A DNA stretch of 7,659 bases, from positions 1 to 7,659 of the forward strand of contig JABLYK010000061.1 of assembly GCA_018265835.1 (NCBI GenBank), read 5' to 3'. A program made the translations under genes and the position numbers. Below are positions 1-5,219 of the stretch, one piece after another. The notes beneath the pieces were generated by a model. The model was not told the origin of the DNA. It worked only from the letters and a program-made list of their open reading frames with translations, and made no database searches. The stretch is from Oscillospiraceae bacterium. GTDB lineage: Bacteria > Bacillota > Clostridia > Oscillospirales > Oscillospiraceae. Position 1 is the stretch's first letter. The number at the start of each line of letters is the position of its first letter.

Positions 1-38
1 AAAAATTACCGTTGTTGAAATTGTATCAACAACGGTAA
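1..38 (-). terminator. Intrinsic terminator after tRNA-fMet
   Basis: Read on the minus strand, a perfect 13-bp inverted repeat (arms 26-38 and 6-18) encloses a 7-nt loop (19-25) and is followed by five T residues (5-1). It starts 7 nt past the encoded CCA of the tRNA, so it should end the tRNA transcript and any read-through from serS-mscL. The stem is only moderately GC-rich but has no mismatch. The T-tract may continue beyond the window edge. Confidence 0.88.
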
Positions 39-44
39 CTGATT

Positions 45-121
<77 letters not shown>

Positions 122-135
122 ATATTCAATTCCCC

Positions 136-171
136 CTGAGGGCTTACATAGTATAACACGCAAGCCCTCAG
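136..171. repeat. Inverted repeat framing the tRNA-fMet -10 box
   Basis: A perfect 10-bp inverted repeat has arms CTGAGGGCTT (136-145) and AAGCCCTCAG (162-171), separated by 16 nt. Its centre (153.5) falls inside the -10 box of the tRNA promoter. One arm lies in the promoter spacer and the other near the predicted transcription start. A transcript started at the tRNA promoter would carry only one arm, but read-through from mscL would carry both and could form a hairpin. No T-tract follows on the minus strand, so it is a poor intrinsic terminator. It could instead be an operator or a weak attenuating hairpin, and the function is not known. Confidence 0.6.
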
Positions 172-178
172 ATGTCAA
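150..178 (-). promoter_or_regulatory. Sigma-A promoter of tRNA-fMet
   Basis: On the minus strand there is a perfect -35 box TTGACA (173-178), a 17-bp spacer and a -10 box TATACT (150-155). Transcription should start near 143, about 20 nt upstream of the tRNA 5' end. This is the closest match to the sigma-A consensus in the window, as expected for a highly expressed stable RNA. The promoter lies 30 nt past the mscL stop codon. Confidence 0.85.
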
Positions 179-207
179 GACCAAAGTTTTGCAAAATGTT
201 GGAGAAT

Positions 208-642
208 TCAGGCGTCCTTTTTCAGCTCAGCCAGAATGTCGGCCAGCAGCTCTTCTGTGGTCGGGCCGGCGGGCGGTTCCGGCGCGGGCTCTTCCTTATG
301 TTCGGTCAACTCACGCGCCTTGTTGAACCCCTTGACGATGAGGAACACGACGAGCGCAATGAGCAAAAAGTCGATCACTGCGGCGAGAAATGTACCGAAG
401 CCGAGGACAATCGCCTCCTGCGTCACGTTTCCGGCGGCGTCAACAGTCGCCGGGCGCACGAGCAGGTTGAGCGCGCTCATATCCCGCGAGCCGCAAATCC
501 AGCTGATGAACGGCATGAGCAGGTCGTTCACGAGCGAAGTGGTAATTTTGCCGAACGCAGATGCGATGATGACGCCGACGGCCATGTCCAGCACGTTGCC
601 GCGCATGATGAATTCCTTGAACTCCTGTACCAGCTTTTTCAT
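208..642 (-). CDS. mscL: Large-conductance mechanosensitive channel MscL
   Basis: This 144-residue membrane protein should form a homopentameric channel that opens when membrane tension rises, releasing solutes during hypo-osmotic shock. The family-typical N-terminus is visible: an amphipathic helix (residues 1-13), then MRGNVLDMAVGVIIASAFGK, which begins the pore-lining TM1 (about 17-46). A periplasmic loop follows (about 50-77), then TM2 (about 78-104), a Pro/Glu-rich linker and a C-terminal helix (about 128-143) expected to bundle in the pentamer. Length is close to the E. coli protein (136 residues). At the pore constriction the Leu of E. coli is Met20, while the following Gly and Val are kept (G23, V24). 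The frame stays open upstream into serS, but homology and a GGAG element place the start at 642. The gene lies 31 nt after serS and is probably cotranscribed with it. Confidence 0.95.
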   Translation of the reverse strand: MKKLVQEFKEFIMRGNVLDMAVGVIIASAFGKITTSLVNDLLMPFISWICGSRDMSALNLLVRPATVDAAGNVTQEAIVLGFGTFLAAVIDFLLIALVVFLIVKGFNKARELTEHKEEPAPEPPAGPTTEELLADILAELKKDA

Positions 643-654
643 GGGGGAATCCGA

Positions 655-661
655 CTCCTTT
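655..661 (-). promoter_or_regulatory. Ribosome binding site of mscL, long spacing
   Basis: The minus strand reads AAAGGAG here, and the spacer to the mscL ATG is 12 nt, longer than the usual 5-9 nt. There is no other start codon between it and 642, and the protein alignment begins exactly at this ATG. The site therefore supports the 642 start but may give modest initiation. Confidence 0.55.
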
Positions 662-673
662 ATCTCTATATTT

Positions 674-1981
674 TTATTTGTGCTTCGGGATGAGGACTTC
701 CTTGCCGCCCATATAGGGGCGCAGAACTTCGGGGATGCGGACGCTGCCGTCTTCCTGTAGGTTGTTTTCGAGGAAAGCAATGAGCATCCGCGGCGGCGCG
801 ACGCAGGTGTTGTTGAGCGTGTGCGCCAGATAATTTTTGCCGTCCTCACCCTTGATGCGGATTTTCAGGCGGCGCGCCTGTGCGTCGCCGAGGTTGGAGC
901 AGGAGCAGACCTCAAAATATTTCTGCTGTCGCGGACTCCACGCCTCAATGTCGCAGGACTTGACCTTCAGGTCGGCCAAGTCGCCGGAGCAACACTCAAG
1001 CTGCCGCACGGGAATGTCGAGGCTGCGGAACAGCTCGACCGAGTTCTGCCACAGCTTTTCGTACCAGTACATGCTGTCCTCCGGCTTGCAGACGACGATC
1101 ATTTCCTGCTTTTCAAACTGGTGAATGCGGTACACGCCGCGCTCTTCGATGCCGTGCGCGCCCTTCTCCTTGCGGAAGCAGGGCGAATAGGACGTGAGGG
1201 TCTGGGGCAGCTGGCTTTCCGGAATGATCTGGTCGATGAACCGGCCGATCATCGAGTGCTCGGACGTGCCGATGAGGTAGAGGTCTTCGCCCTCGATCTT
1301 GTACATCATGGCGTCCATCTCCGGGAAGGACATGACGCCCTCAACCACCGCGCCGTGAATCATGAATGGCGGGATTACGTAGGTGAAGCCCTTGTCGATC
1401 ATGAAGTCGCGCGCGTAGGCGAGCACACCCTCGTGCAGACGCGCGATATCGCCCATCAGGTAATAGAAGCCGTTGCCGGCGACGCGGCGTGCGGCGTCCA
1501 GATCAATGCCGTCAAAGCTTTCCATGATCTCGGTGTGGTACGGGATGGGGAAATCGGGCGTTTTTGCCTCGCCGAAGCGCTGCACTTCGACGTTATGGCT
1601 GTCGTCCGGACCGATGGGAACGGACTCGTCAATGATCTGCGGGATGGTCAGCATGATTTTGCGGATCTTTTCCTCATACTCCCCCTCCTGCTGTTCCAGC
1701 GCGGCGAGGCGCTCCGCCTGCGCGGTGACCTGCGCCTTGACGGCCTCGGCCTCCTCCCGCTTGGAGGGGTCTTTTTTGGCCTGTCCCATGAGCATGCCGA
1801 TCTTTTTCGACAGCGCGTTGCGCTGCGCGCGCAGATTCGACGCCTCGTTGATGGCGGCACGGTTGGCCTTGTCCAGCTCGAGCACCTCGTCTACGAGCGG
1901 GAGCTTGGCGTCCTGAAATTTCTTTTTGATGTTTTCCTTTACCAGTTCCGGATTTTCACGGATCAGTCGAATGTCGATCAT
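674..1981 (-). CDS. serS: Seryl-tRNA synthetase (class II)
   Basis: This 435-residue cytoplasmic enzyme attaches serine to tRNA-Ser using ATP. The N-terminal part (about 1-110) is the long helical coiled-coil arm that grips the extra arm of tRNA-Ser. The class II catalytic core follows. TSE at 239-241 is the serine-binding loop. Motif 2 is around 267-294, with SPCFRKEKGAHG and then YRIHQFEKQEM. DIEAW and EVCSCSN (about 344-363) are family signatures. Motif 3 (about 389-422) contains the conserved Arg398 and ends in PEVLRPYMGG. Motifs 2 and 3 differ from the usual bacterial form: the GLAVGR-type loop is replaced by CVAPPR, and GAHG and HQFEK recall archaeal/eukaryotic enzymes. A GAGGAG ribosome binding site lies 11 nt before the ATG. 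Only 30 nt separate it from parB, leaving no room for a T-box leader, so it is probably expressed from the parA promoter. Confidence 0.97.
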   Translation of the reverse strand: MIDIRLIRENPELVKENIKKKFQDAKLPLVDEVLELDKANRAAINEASNLRAQRNALSKKIGMLMGQAKKDPSKREEAEAVKAQVTAQAERLAALEQQEGEYEEKIRKIMLTIPQIIDESVPIGPDDSHNVEVQRFGEAKTPDFPIPYHTEIMESFDGIDLDAARRVAGNGFYYLMGDIARLHEGVLAYARDFMIDKGFTYVIPPFMIHGAVVEGVMSFPEMDAMMYKIEGEDLYLIGTSEHSMIGRFIDQIIPESQLPQTLTSYSPCFRKEKGAHGIEERGVYRIHQFEKQEMIVVCKPEDSMYWYEKLWQNSVELFRSLDIPVRQLECCSGDLADLKVKSCDIEAWSPRQQKYFEVCSCSNLGDAQARRLKIRIKGEDGKNYLAHTLNNTCVAPPRMLIAFLENNLQEDGSVRIPEVLRPYMGGKEVLIPKHK

Positions 1982-2011
1982 GTCTTTGATATCTCCTCGT
2001 GTGTATGAAAA

Positions 2012-2905
2012 TCAGTTGTTTTGATAATGTTTTGCCATGAATTCCAGCGCCTGCAGCAGCGCCTCGCGGTCGTCTGCATCGTAATATTCCAGCTCGATCC
2101 GGCCGGTCTTCCGGCCCTGCGCCATGCGAACACGGCGACCGAGCAGCTGCTCCAGATGCCGGGAACACTCGCCGAGGTAGTCCACGCCGCTTCCCTGCTG
2201 CGGCGCGGCGGGTTCCGGCGGTGCTTTCAGGAGCTGCGCCGCGAGCGCCTCCGTTTTGCGCACGGAAAGCCCCTTTTCGATCACGGTCTGGGCCGCCGCG
2301 AGCTGTTTTTGGGGATCTTCGATCGGAATCAGTGCGCGCGCGTGTCCGGCGGACAACGTACCGTCCTCTACGAGCTTGCGCACCGGCTCTGACAGCGCCA
2401 GCAGGCGCATCGCATTGGCGACGGCGGGGCGGGACTTGCCGACGCTTTGCGCGACCTCGTCCTGTGTCATGCCGTAGTCGTCCAGCAGCGCCCGGTAGCC
2501 CTTCGCCTCTTCGATCGGGTTCAGATCCTCACGCTGCAGATTTTCCACCAGTGCCATTTCCATCGCGCGCTGCTCGTCCGCTGTGATGACGCGCACGGGC
2601 ACTTCCGTCAGCCCCGCCATGCGGGAAGCGCGCCAGCGGCGTTCGCCTGCGATGATCTGATAGTACCCGGATTCCAGCGGGCGCACGGTGATGGGCTGGA
2701 TCAGCCCATATTCCCGGATGGACTCGCTCAATTCTGCGAGTGCCGTCTCGTCAAACCGCTTGCGCGGCTGGTCAGCGCGCGGCTCGATTTTCGCAAGCGG
2801 CAGAAGCGTGACTGCCTCCCCTGCCTGCGTATCCGGCCTGGGCAGCTCCTCCCCAAACAGGGCGCCAAGGCCGATGCCCAGACCTTTTTTCCCGTCCTTA
2901 CCCAT
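2012..2905 (-). CDS. parB: Chromosome partitioning protein ParB (Spo0J)
   Basis: This 297-residue protein should bind parS as a CTP-dependent DNA clamp, spread along DNA, load SMC and stimulate ParA. The N-terminus has the basic, glycine-rich segment KKGLGIGLGALFGE (6-19), which in this family activates the ParA ATPase. The CTP-binding ParB/Srx domain (about 33-125) contains GERRWRAS (87-94) and ENLQREDLNPIEEA (121-134). A helix-turn-helix for parS follows (MTQDEVAQSVGKSRPAVANA, 146-165). After a Pro/Ala linker (about 229-240), the C-terminal segment (about 243-297) is the dimerisation domain. The ATG overlaps the end of parA by 8 nt and has GGAGG 6 nt upstream, which indicates translational coupling. 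Two parS sites lie upstream of parA. In sporulating Firmicutes the pair also affects Spo0A activity and sporulation onset. All key motifs are intact. Confidence 0.97.
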   Translation of the reverse strand: MGKDGKKGLGIGLGALFGEELPRPDTQAGEAVTLLPLAKIEPRADQPRKRFDETALAELSESIREYGLIQPITVRPLESGYYQIIAGERRWRASRMAGLTEVPVRVITADEQRAMEMALVENLQREDLNPIEEAKGYRALLDDYGMTQDEVAQSVGKSRPAVANAMRLLALSEPVRKLVEDGTLSAGHARALIPIEDPQKQLAAAQTVIEKGLSVRKTEALAAQLLKAPPEPAAPQQGSGVDYLGECSRHLEQLLGRRVRMAQGRKTGRIELEYYDADDREALLQALEFMAKHYQNN

Positions 2906-3716
2906 CCTTCACCTCCGATGTTTCTGCGGCTTCCGCGGTCTCCTGCGCCGCTTTTGCCGCCTTGTCCTCTCGCTTGATGATCTCCCCCGCCAGATGCAGA
3001 TAGGCGCGCGCACCCTTGGACTCCTTGTCGTAGGCGATGGCGGGCTTGCGGTGGCTCGGCGCCTCGGACAGGCGCACATTGCGCGGGATCATCGTTTTGT
3101 AGACTTTTTTGCCGAAAAACCGGCGGACTTCGCTCACGACCTGGTCGGACAGCTTGGTACGCCCGTCGTACATCGTCATGACGATGCCCTGGATGGTCAG
3201 CTCCGGGTTCAGGCGCTTGTTGCACATTTTGATGCTGCGCATCAGGTCGGCGATCCCCTCCAGCGCGTAATATTCGCATTGCACGGGGATGAGTACGCTG
3301 TTGGCTGCGACGAGTGCGTTGATCGTCAGCAGCTCCAGCGACGGCGGACAGTCGATCAATATGTAATCATACTGTACCTGAACGGCGGCGAGCGCACGCT
3401 TCATGACGTATTCCCGCTCCGCCGCGCTCACCAGCTCGACGGAGCAGCCGGACAGATTCATGTTGGCCGGCAGCACGTCGCCGTACTTGGTTTTTTGGAT
3501 GCATTCTTCCGCTGCGGCGCCGTTCATCATCATATCGTAGCAGTTCGGACTGGTCAGCTTGTCCACGCCCATGCCGGACGTGCTGTTTCCCTGCGGGTCG
3601 CAGTCCACCAGCAGCACACGCTTCCCCCGTTTTTTCAGCGCACAGGTCACGTTGACGCAGGTGGTCGTCTTGCCGACGCCGCCTTTTTGGTTTGCAACGG
3701 CAATCGTAATAGCCAT
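2898..3716 (-). CDS. parA: Chromosome partitioning ATPase ParA (Soj)
   Basis: This 272-residue ParA/MinD-type ATPase should bind DNA non-specifically as an ATP dimer and act with ParB-parS in origin segregation and replication control. The deviant Walker A motif KGGVGKTT is at residues 11-18, with the signature Lys11 and Lys16. LLVDCDPQGN (35-44) carries the switch I aspartates, and Walker B is ILIDCPPS (119-126). The basic MYDGRTKLSDQV region (182-193) matches the DNA-binding face of Soj. There is no N-terminal helix-turn-helix, so this is the short chromosomal type rather than a plasmid type Ia ParA. The C-terminus adds an Ala/Glu/Lys-rich tail (about 250-272) beyond the core. The start is set by AGGAG 7 nt upstream. 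It is the first gene after the parS-flanked promoter, and its stop codon lies inside the start of parB. Confidence 0.97.
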   Translation of the reverse strand: MAITIAVANQKGGVGKTTTCVNVTCALKKRGKRVLLVDCDPQGNSTSGMGVDKLTSPNCYDMMMNGAAAEECIQKTKYGDVLPANMNLSGCSVELVSAAEREYVMKRALAAVQVQYDYILIDCPPSLELLTINALVAANSVLIPVQCEYYALEGIADLMRSIKMCNKRLNPELTIQGIVMTMYDGRTKLSDQVVSEVRRFFGKKVYKTMIPRNVRLSEAPSHRKPAIAYDKESKGARAYLHLAGEIIKREDKAAKAAQETAEAAETSEVKDG

Positions 3717-3745
3717 TTTGACGCTCCTGTCATGGATTTGAGAGT

Positions 3746-3774
3746 ATTATAACAGCCTGCCGCTGGTTTTTCAA
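3746..3774 (-). promoter_or_regulatory. Sigma-A promoter of the parA-parB-serS-mscL unit
   Basis: The minus strand shows -35 TTGAAA (3769-3774), a 17-bp spacer and a perfect -10 box TATAAT (3746-3751). Transcription should start near 3739, giving a leader of about 23 nt with the parA ribosome binding site (3724-3728). The -35 box ends only 6 bp from the first parS site, so ParB bound there could contact or block RNA polymerase. Confidence 0.8.
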
Positions 3775-3780
3775 TATGAT

Positions 3781-3796
3781 TGTTTCACGTGAAACG
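3781..3796. promoter_or_regulatory. parS site 1 (15 of 16 consensus bases)
   Basis: The sequence TGTTTCACGTGAAACG matches the Firmicutes parS consensus TGTTTCACGTGAAACA at all but the last base and keeps the full GTTTCACGTGAAAC palindrome. It is the expected nucleation site for the ParB encoded next door. It sits immediately upstream of the parA promoter. Confidence 0.95.
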
Positions 3797-3819
3797 TGCG
3801 GCATTTGTGTATCTGCGCA

Positions 3820-3835
3820 TGTTTCACGTGAAACA
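3820..3835. promoter_or_regulatory. parS site 2 (perfect consensus)
   Basis: This is an exact 16-bp match to TGTTTCACGTGAAACA. It lies 39 bp centre-to-centre from parS site 1 and 5 bp beyond the gpr stop codon. Paired canonical sites beside soj-spo0J suggest the region is near the replication origin. That is an inference, because no dnaA, gidA or DnaA-box cluster is visible here. Confidence 0.97.
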
Positions 3836-3840
3836 TCACG

Positions 3841-4701
3841 TCAGGACAAAAACAGATCCACGTCACCGATGGTCAGCCCGTTGTGCAGCGCAAGATTGAT
3901 GCCATACCCGGCAAGCTTGGAGATATCGTGTACGATCGCGTCAATGTCGCGCGGCGTGACGAACATGCCCTCGGCGCGCGCGTCCTGCACGAACGTGCCG
4001 GCGTCCACGACGGTCGGCACGCCAAGCGCGAGCACGGGCACCGACAACGTTTCGCGGTTAAGGGCGGCCCGGTCGTTGCCGACGCCGGAACCGGGGACGA
4101 TGCCGGTGTTTGAGAGCTGGATGGTGCGGCACAGACGGTCAAAGTCCGCACAGGCAAGCGCATCCACAGCGATGACGGCGTCGGGGCGCAGATCATCTAC
4201 CAGCGCCTGCACCAGTTCGGCCGACTCGATGCCGGTCGTGCCCAGCACGCCGGAGGCCACAGCGGAGACGGTGCGAAACGCGGCAAATTCCTGTGGCATT
4301 TGCCGGCGCAGATGGCGCGTCACCATGACGTGCTCGACTGTAATGGGCCCGACGGCGTCCGGCGTGATCGCGCGGTTGCCCAGCCCCACTACGAGCACGG
4401 ACGCGTCCGGCATCAGCGGAAGCTGCTCGCGCAGCAGGGCGGCCAGAAGCTGCGCGGCGTTTTCAAAGGAGTCCGCCTGCCGCTGCAATAGCGCATCCAG
4501 CGTAACGGTGACGTAGTCGCCGATCGGTTTACATAATTCTTGAGCGCCGCGTTCGTCCAATATCCGCACGGTCGAGATGCGGAATCCGTCCCGCTCCTCC
4601 TCATGCGCCTGCACGCCGGGAAGCTGCGTGGCCTCTCCTGCGGACTGCTCCCAAAGGGTTTTTGCCTCCACGGCGAGGTCGGTGCGGGCAAATTGTTTCA
4701 T
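3841..4701 (-). CDS. gpr: Spore germination protease GPR (peptidase family A25)
   Basis: This 286-residue protease should start degradation of the small acid-soluble proteins that coat spore DNA when the spore germinates. In Bacillus it is made in the forespore as a zymogen that removes its own N-terminus. The N-terminal motif RTDLAVEA (6-13) matches the known processing region. The two aspartates proposed as catalytic are in TPDAVGP (Asp115) and VDALA (Asp180), 65 residues apart, close to the Bacillus spacing. SNTGIVPGSGVGN (197-209) and GVPTVVDAGT (227-236) are further family blocks. The protein is shorter than the Bacillus enzymes (about 370 residues). An open frame continues 21 codons upstream, but AGGAGG 8 nt before the ATG at 4701 and the match to family N-termini favour this start. 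The propeptide would then be only about 8 residues. It is divergent from rpsT, a conserved Firmicutes neighbour. Confidence 0.95.
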   Translation of the reverse strand: MKQFARTDLAVEAKTLWEQSAGEATQLPGVQAHEEERDGFRISTVRILDERGAQELCKPIGDYVTVTLDALLQRQADSFENAAQLLAALLREQLPLMPDASVLVVGLGNRAITPDAVGPITVEHVMVTRHLRRQMPQEFAAFRTVSAVASGVLGTTGIESAELVQALVDDLRPDAVIAVDALACADFDRLCRTIQLSNTGIVPGSGVGNDRAALNRETLSVPVLALGVPTVVDAGTFVQDARAEGMFVTPRDIDAIVHDISKLAGYGINLALHNGLTIGDVDLFLS

Positions 4702-4707
4702 GGTAAT

Positions 4708-4715
4708 CCCCTCCT
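4708..4715 (-). promoter_or_regulatory. Ribosome binding site that fixes the gpr start
   Basis: The minus strand reads AGGAGGGG. Counting from AGGAGG (4710-4715), the spacer to the ATG at 4701 is 8 nt. The alternative upstream ATG at 4764 has no comparable element and would add 21 hydrophobic and polar residues not expected in GPR. Confidence 0.8.
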
Positions 4716-4733
4716 GATTCAATATCTTGTGTT

Positions 4734-4763
4734 CATTTTGCTCGATTACCACAAGGATATACA
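4734..4763 (-). promoter_or_regulatory. Possible forespore sigma-G (or sigma-F) promoter of gpr
   Basis: On the minus strand TGTATA (4758-4763) is followed after 17 bp by CAAAATG (4734-4740). The first element fits the sigma-G -35 form well. The second is an imperfect match to the -10 form CATnnTA, differing at two of the fixed positions. A forespore promoter is expected from the function of the gene, and no good sigma-A promoter is seen in this orientation. The call therefore rests partly on context. Confidence 0.35.
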
Positions 4764-4772
4764 ATTATGATG

Positions 4773-4819
4773 AAAAAACGAAAAAAGCACTTGATTTTTC
4801 AAGGCTTTCATGATATCAT
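4773..4819 (+). promoter_or_regulatory. Sigma-A promoter of rpsT with A-tract upstream element
   Basis: The -35 box TTGATT (4791-4796), a 17-bp spacer and -10 TATCAT (4814-4819) form a good sigma-A promoter. TGA directly before the -10 box makes it an extended -10. Two A6 runs (4773-4778 and 4781-4786) just upstream of the -35 box resemble an UP element. Transcription should start near 4826, leaving a leader of about 62 nt. The -10 lies inside the 10-bp palindrome ATGATATCAT (4810-4819). Confidence 0.75.
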
Positions 4820-4865
4820 CAACACTTGCAGAACACTGCACGGTCAGAAATTGACTGAATTTTAT

Positions 4866-4877
4866 AGGAGGAGGTGG
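4866..4877 (+). promoter_or_regulatory. Purine-rich ribosome binding site of rpsT, unusual spacing
   Basis: AGGAGGAGGTGG contains a full anti-16S match, but GGAGG (4870-4874) lies 13 nt from the ATG at 4888. An in-frame TGA at 4882-4884 rules out any upstream start, so 4888 is the only possible one. The spacing is longer than usual for a highly expressed ribosomal protein gene. Confidence 0.7.
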
Positions 4878-4887
4878 CGATTGAGAA

Positions 4888-5151
4888 ATGCCGAACATCA
4901 AGTCCGCAATGAAGAGAGACGAGAAGTCCAAGCTGCAGAACGCGAAGAACAAGGCTGACAAGTCCGCCCTGAAAACGAATCTGAAGAAGTTTGATGCGGC
5001 TGTTGCCGAAGGCGACCGTGACGCAGCCGTCAGTACCTATAAAGTTGCTGTCAAGGCAGTTGACCGCGCGGCAACCAAGGGGCTCATCCACAAGAACAAG
5101 GCAGCACATCAGAAGTCTGCAATGGCGCTGAAAATGAACGAGCTTGGCTGA
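4888..5151 (+). CDS. rpsT: 30S ribosomal protein S20
   Basis: This 87-residue basic protein is S20 (bS20), a primary 16S rRNA binder at the bottom of the 30S subunit. The N-terminus MPNIKSAMKRDEKSKLQN and the C-terminal helix with HKNKAAHQKSAMA are typical, and the length matches the family. It is rich in Lys and Ala and folds as three helices. It has its own promoter upstream and a strong terminator starting 13 nt after its stop codon, so it is mainly monocistronic. It diverges from gpr across a 186-bp intergenic region, an arrangement also known from Bacillus. The short leader (about 4826-4887) holds a small hairpin (TGCAG/CTGCA, 4827-4840) but no recognised regulatory RNA. Confidence 0.98.
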   Translation: MPNIKSAMKRDEKSKLQNAKNKADKSALKTNLKKFDAAVAEGDRDAAVSTYKVAVKAVDRAATKGLIHKNKAAHQKSAMALKMNELG

Positions 5152-5163
5152 TAACGGAAATTC

Positions 5164-5198
5164 AAGGGCATGGCCATACGCCATGCCCTTTTCTCTTT
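5164..5198 (+). terminator. Intrinsic terminator of rpsT
   Basis: A perfect 11-bp stem (5164-5174 with 5180-5190) closes a 5-nt loop CATAC and is followed by TTCTCTTT. This is a strong Rho-independent terminator. It ends 8 nt before the ribosome binding site of the next gene. Confidence 0.92.
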
Positions 5199-5219
5199 AT
5201 GGACACAGGAGGAATCCAG

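Noticed and set aside
643..849. N-terminal extension of mscL by 69 codons
   Set aside because: The extension overlaps the end of serS in another frame, has no resemblance to MscL, and the family N-terminus starts at 642.
821..2008. Plus-strand open frame of 395 codons opposite serS
   Set aside because: It is a GC-driven antisense shadow of serS with no recognisable domain or ribosome binding site.
1982..2011. T-box riboswitch before serS
   Set aside because: Only 30 nt lie between parB and serS, far too short for a T-box leader.
2688..3752. Plus-strand open frame of 354 codons opposite parA and parB
   Set aside because: It is antisense to two well-supported genes, rich in His, Arg and Val as expected of a shadow frame, and runs through the parA promoter.
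3717..3840. Replication origin (oriC)
   Set aside because: The parS sites suggest origin proximity, but there are no clustered DnaA boxes, no AT-rich unwinding element and no dnaA or dnaN gene.
3776..4516. Plus-strand open frame starting at parS and covering gpr in antisense
   Set aside because: It translates the parS palindromes as protein and has the low-complexity Ser/Arg/Thr composition of a shadow frame.
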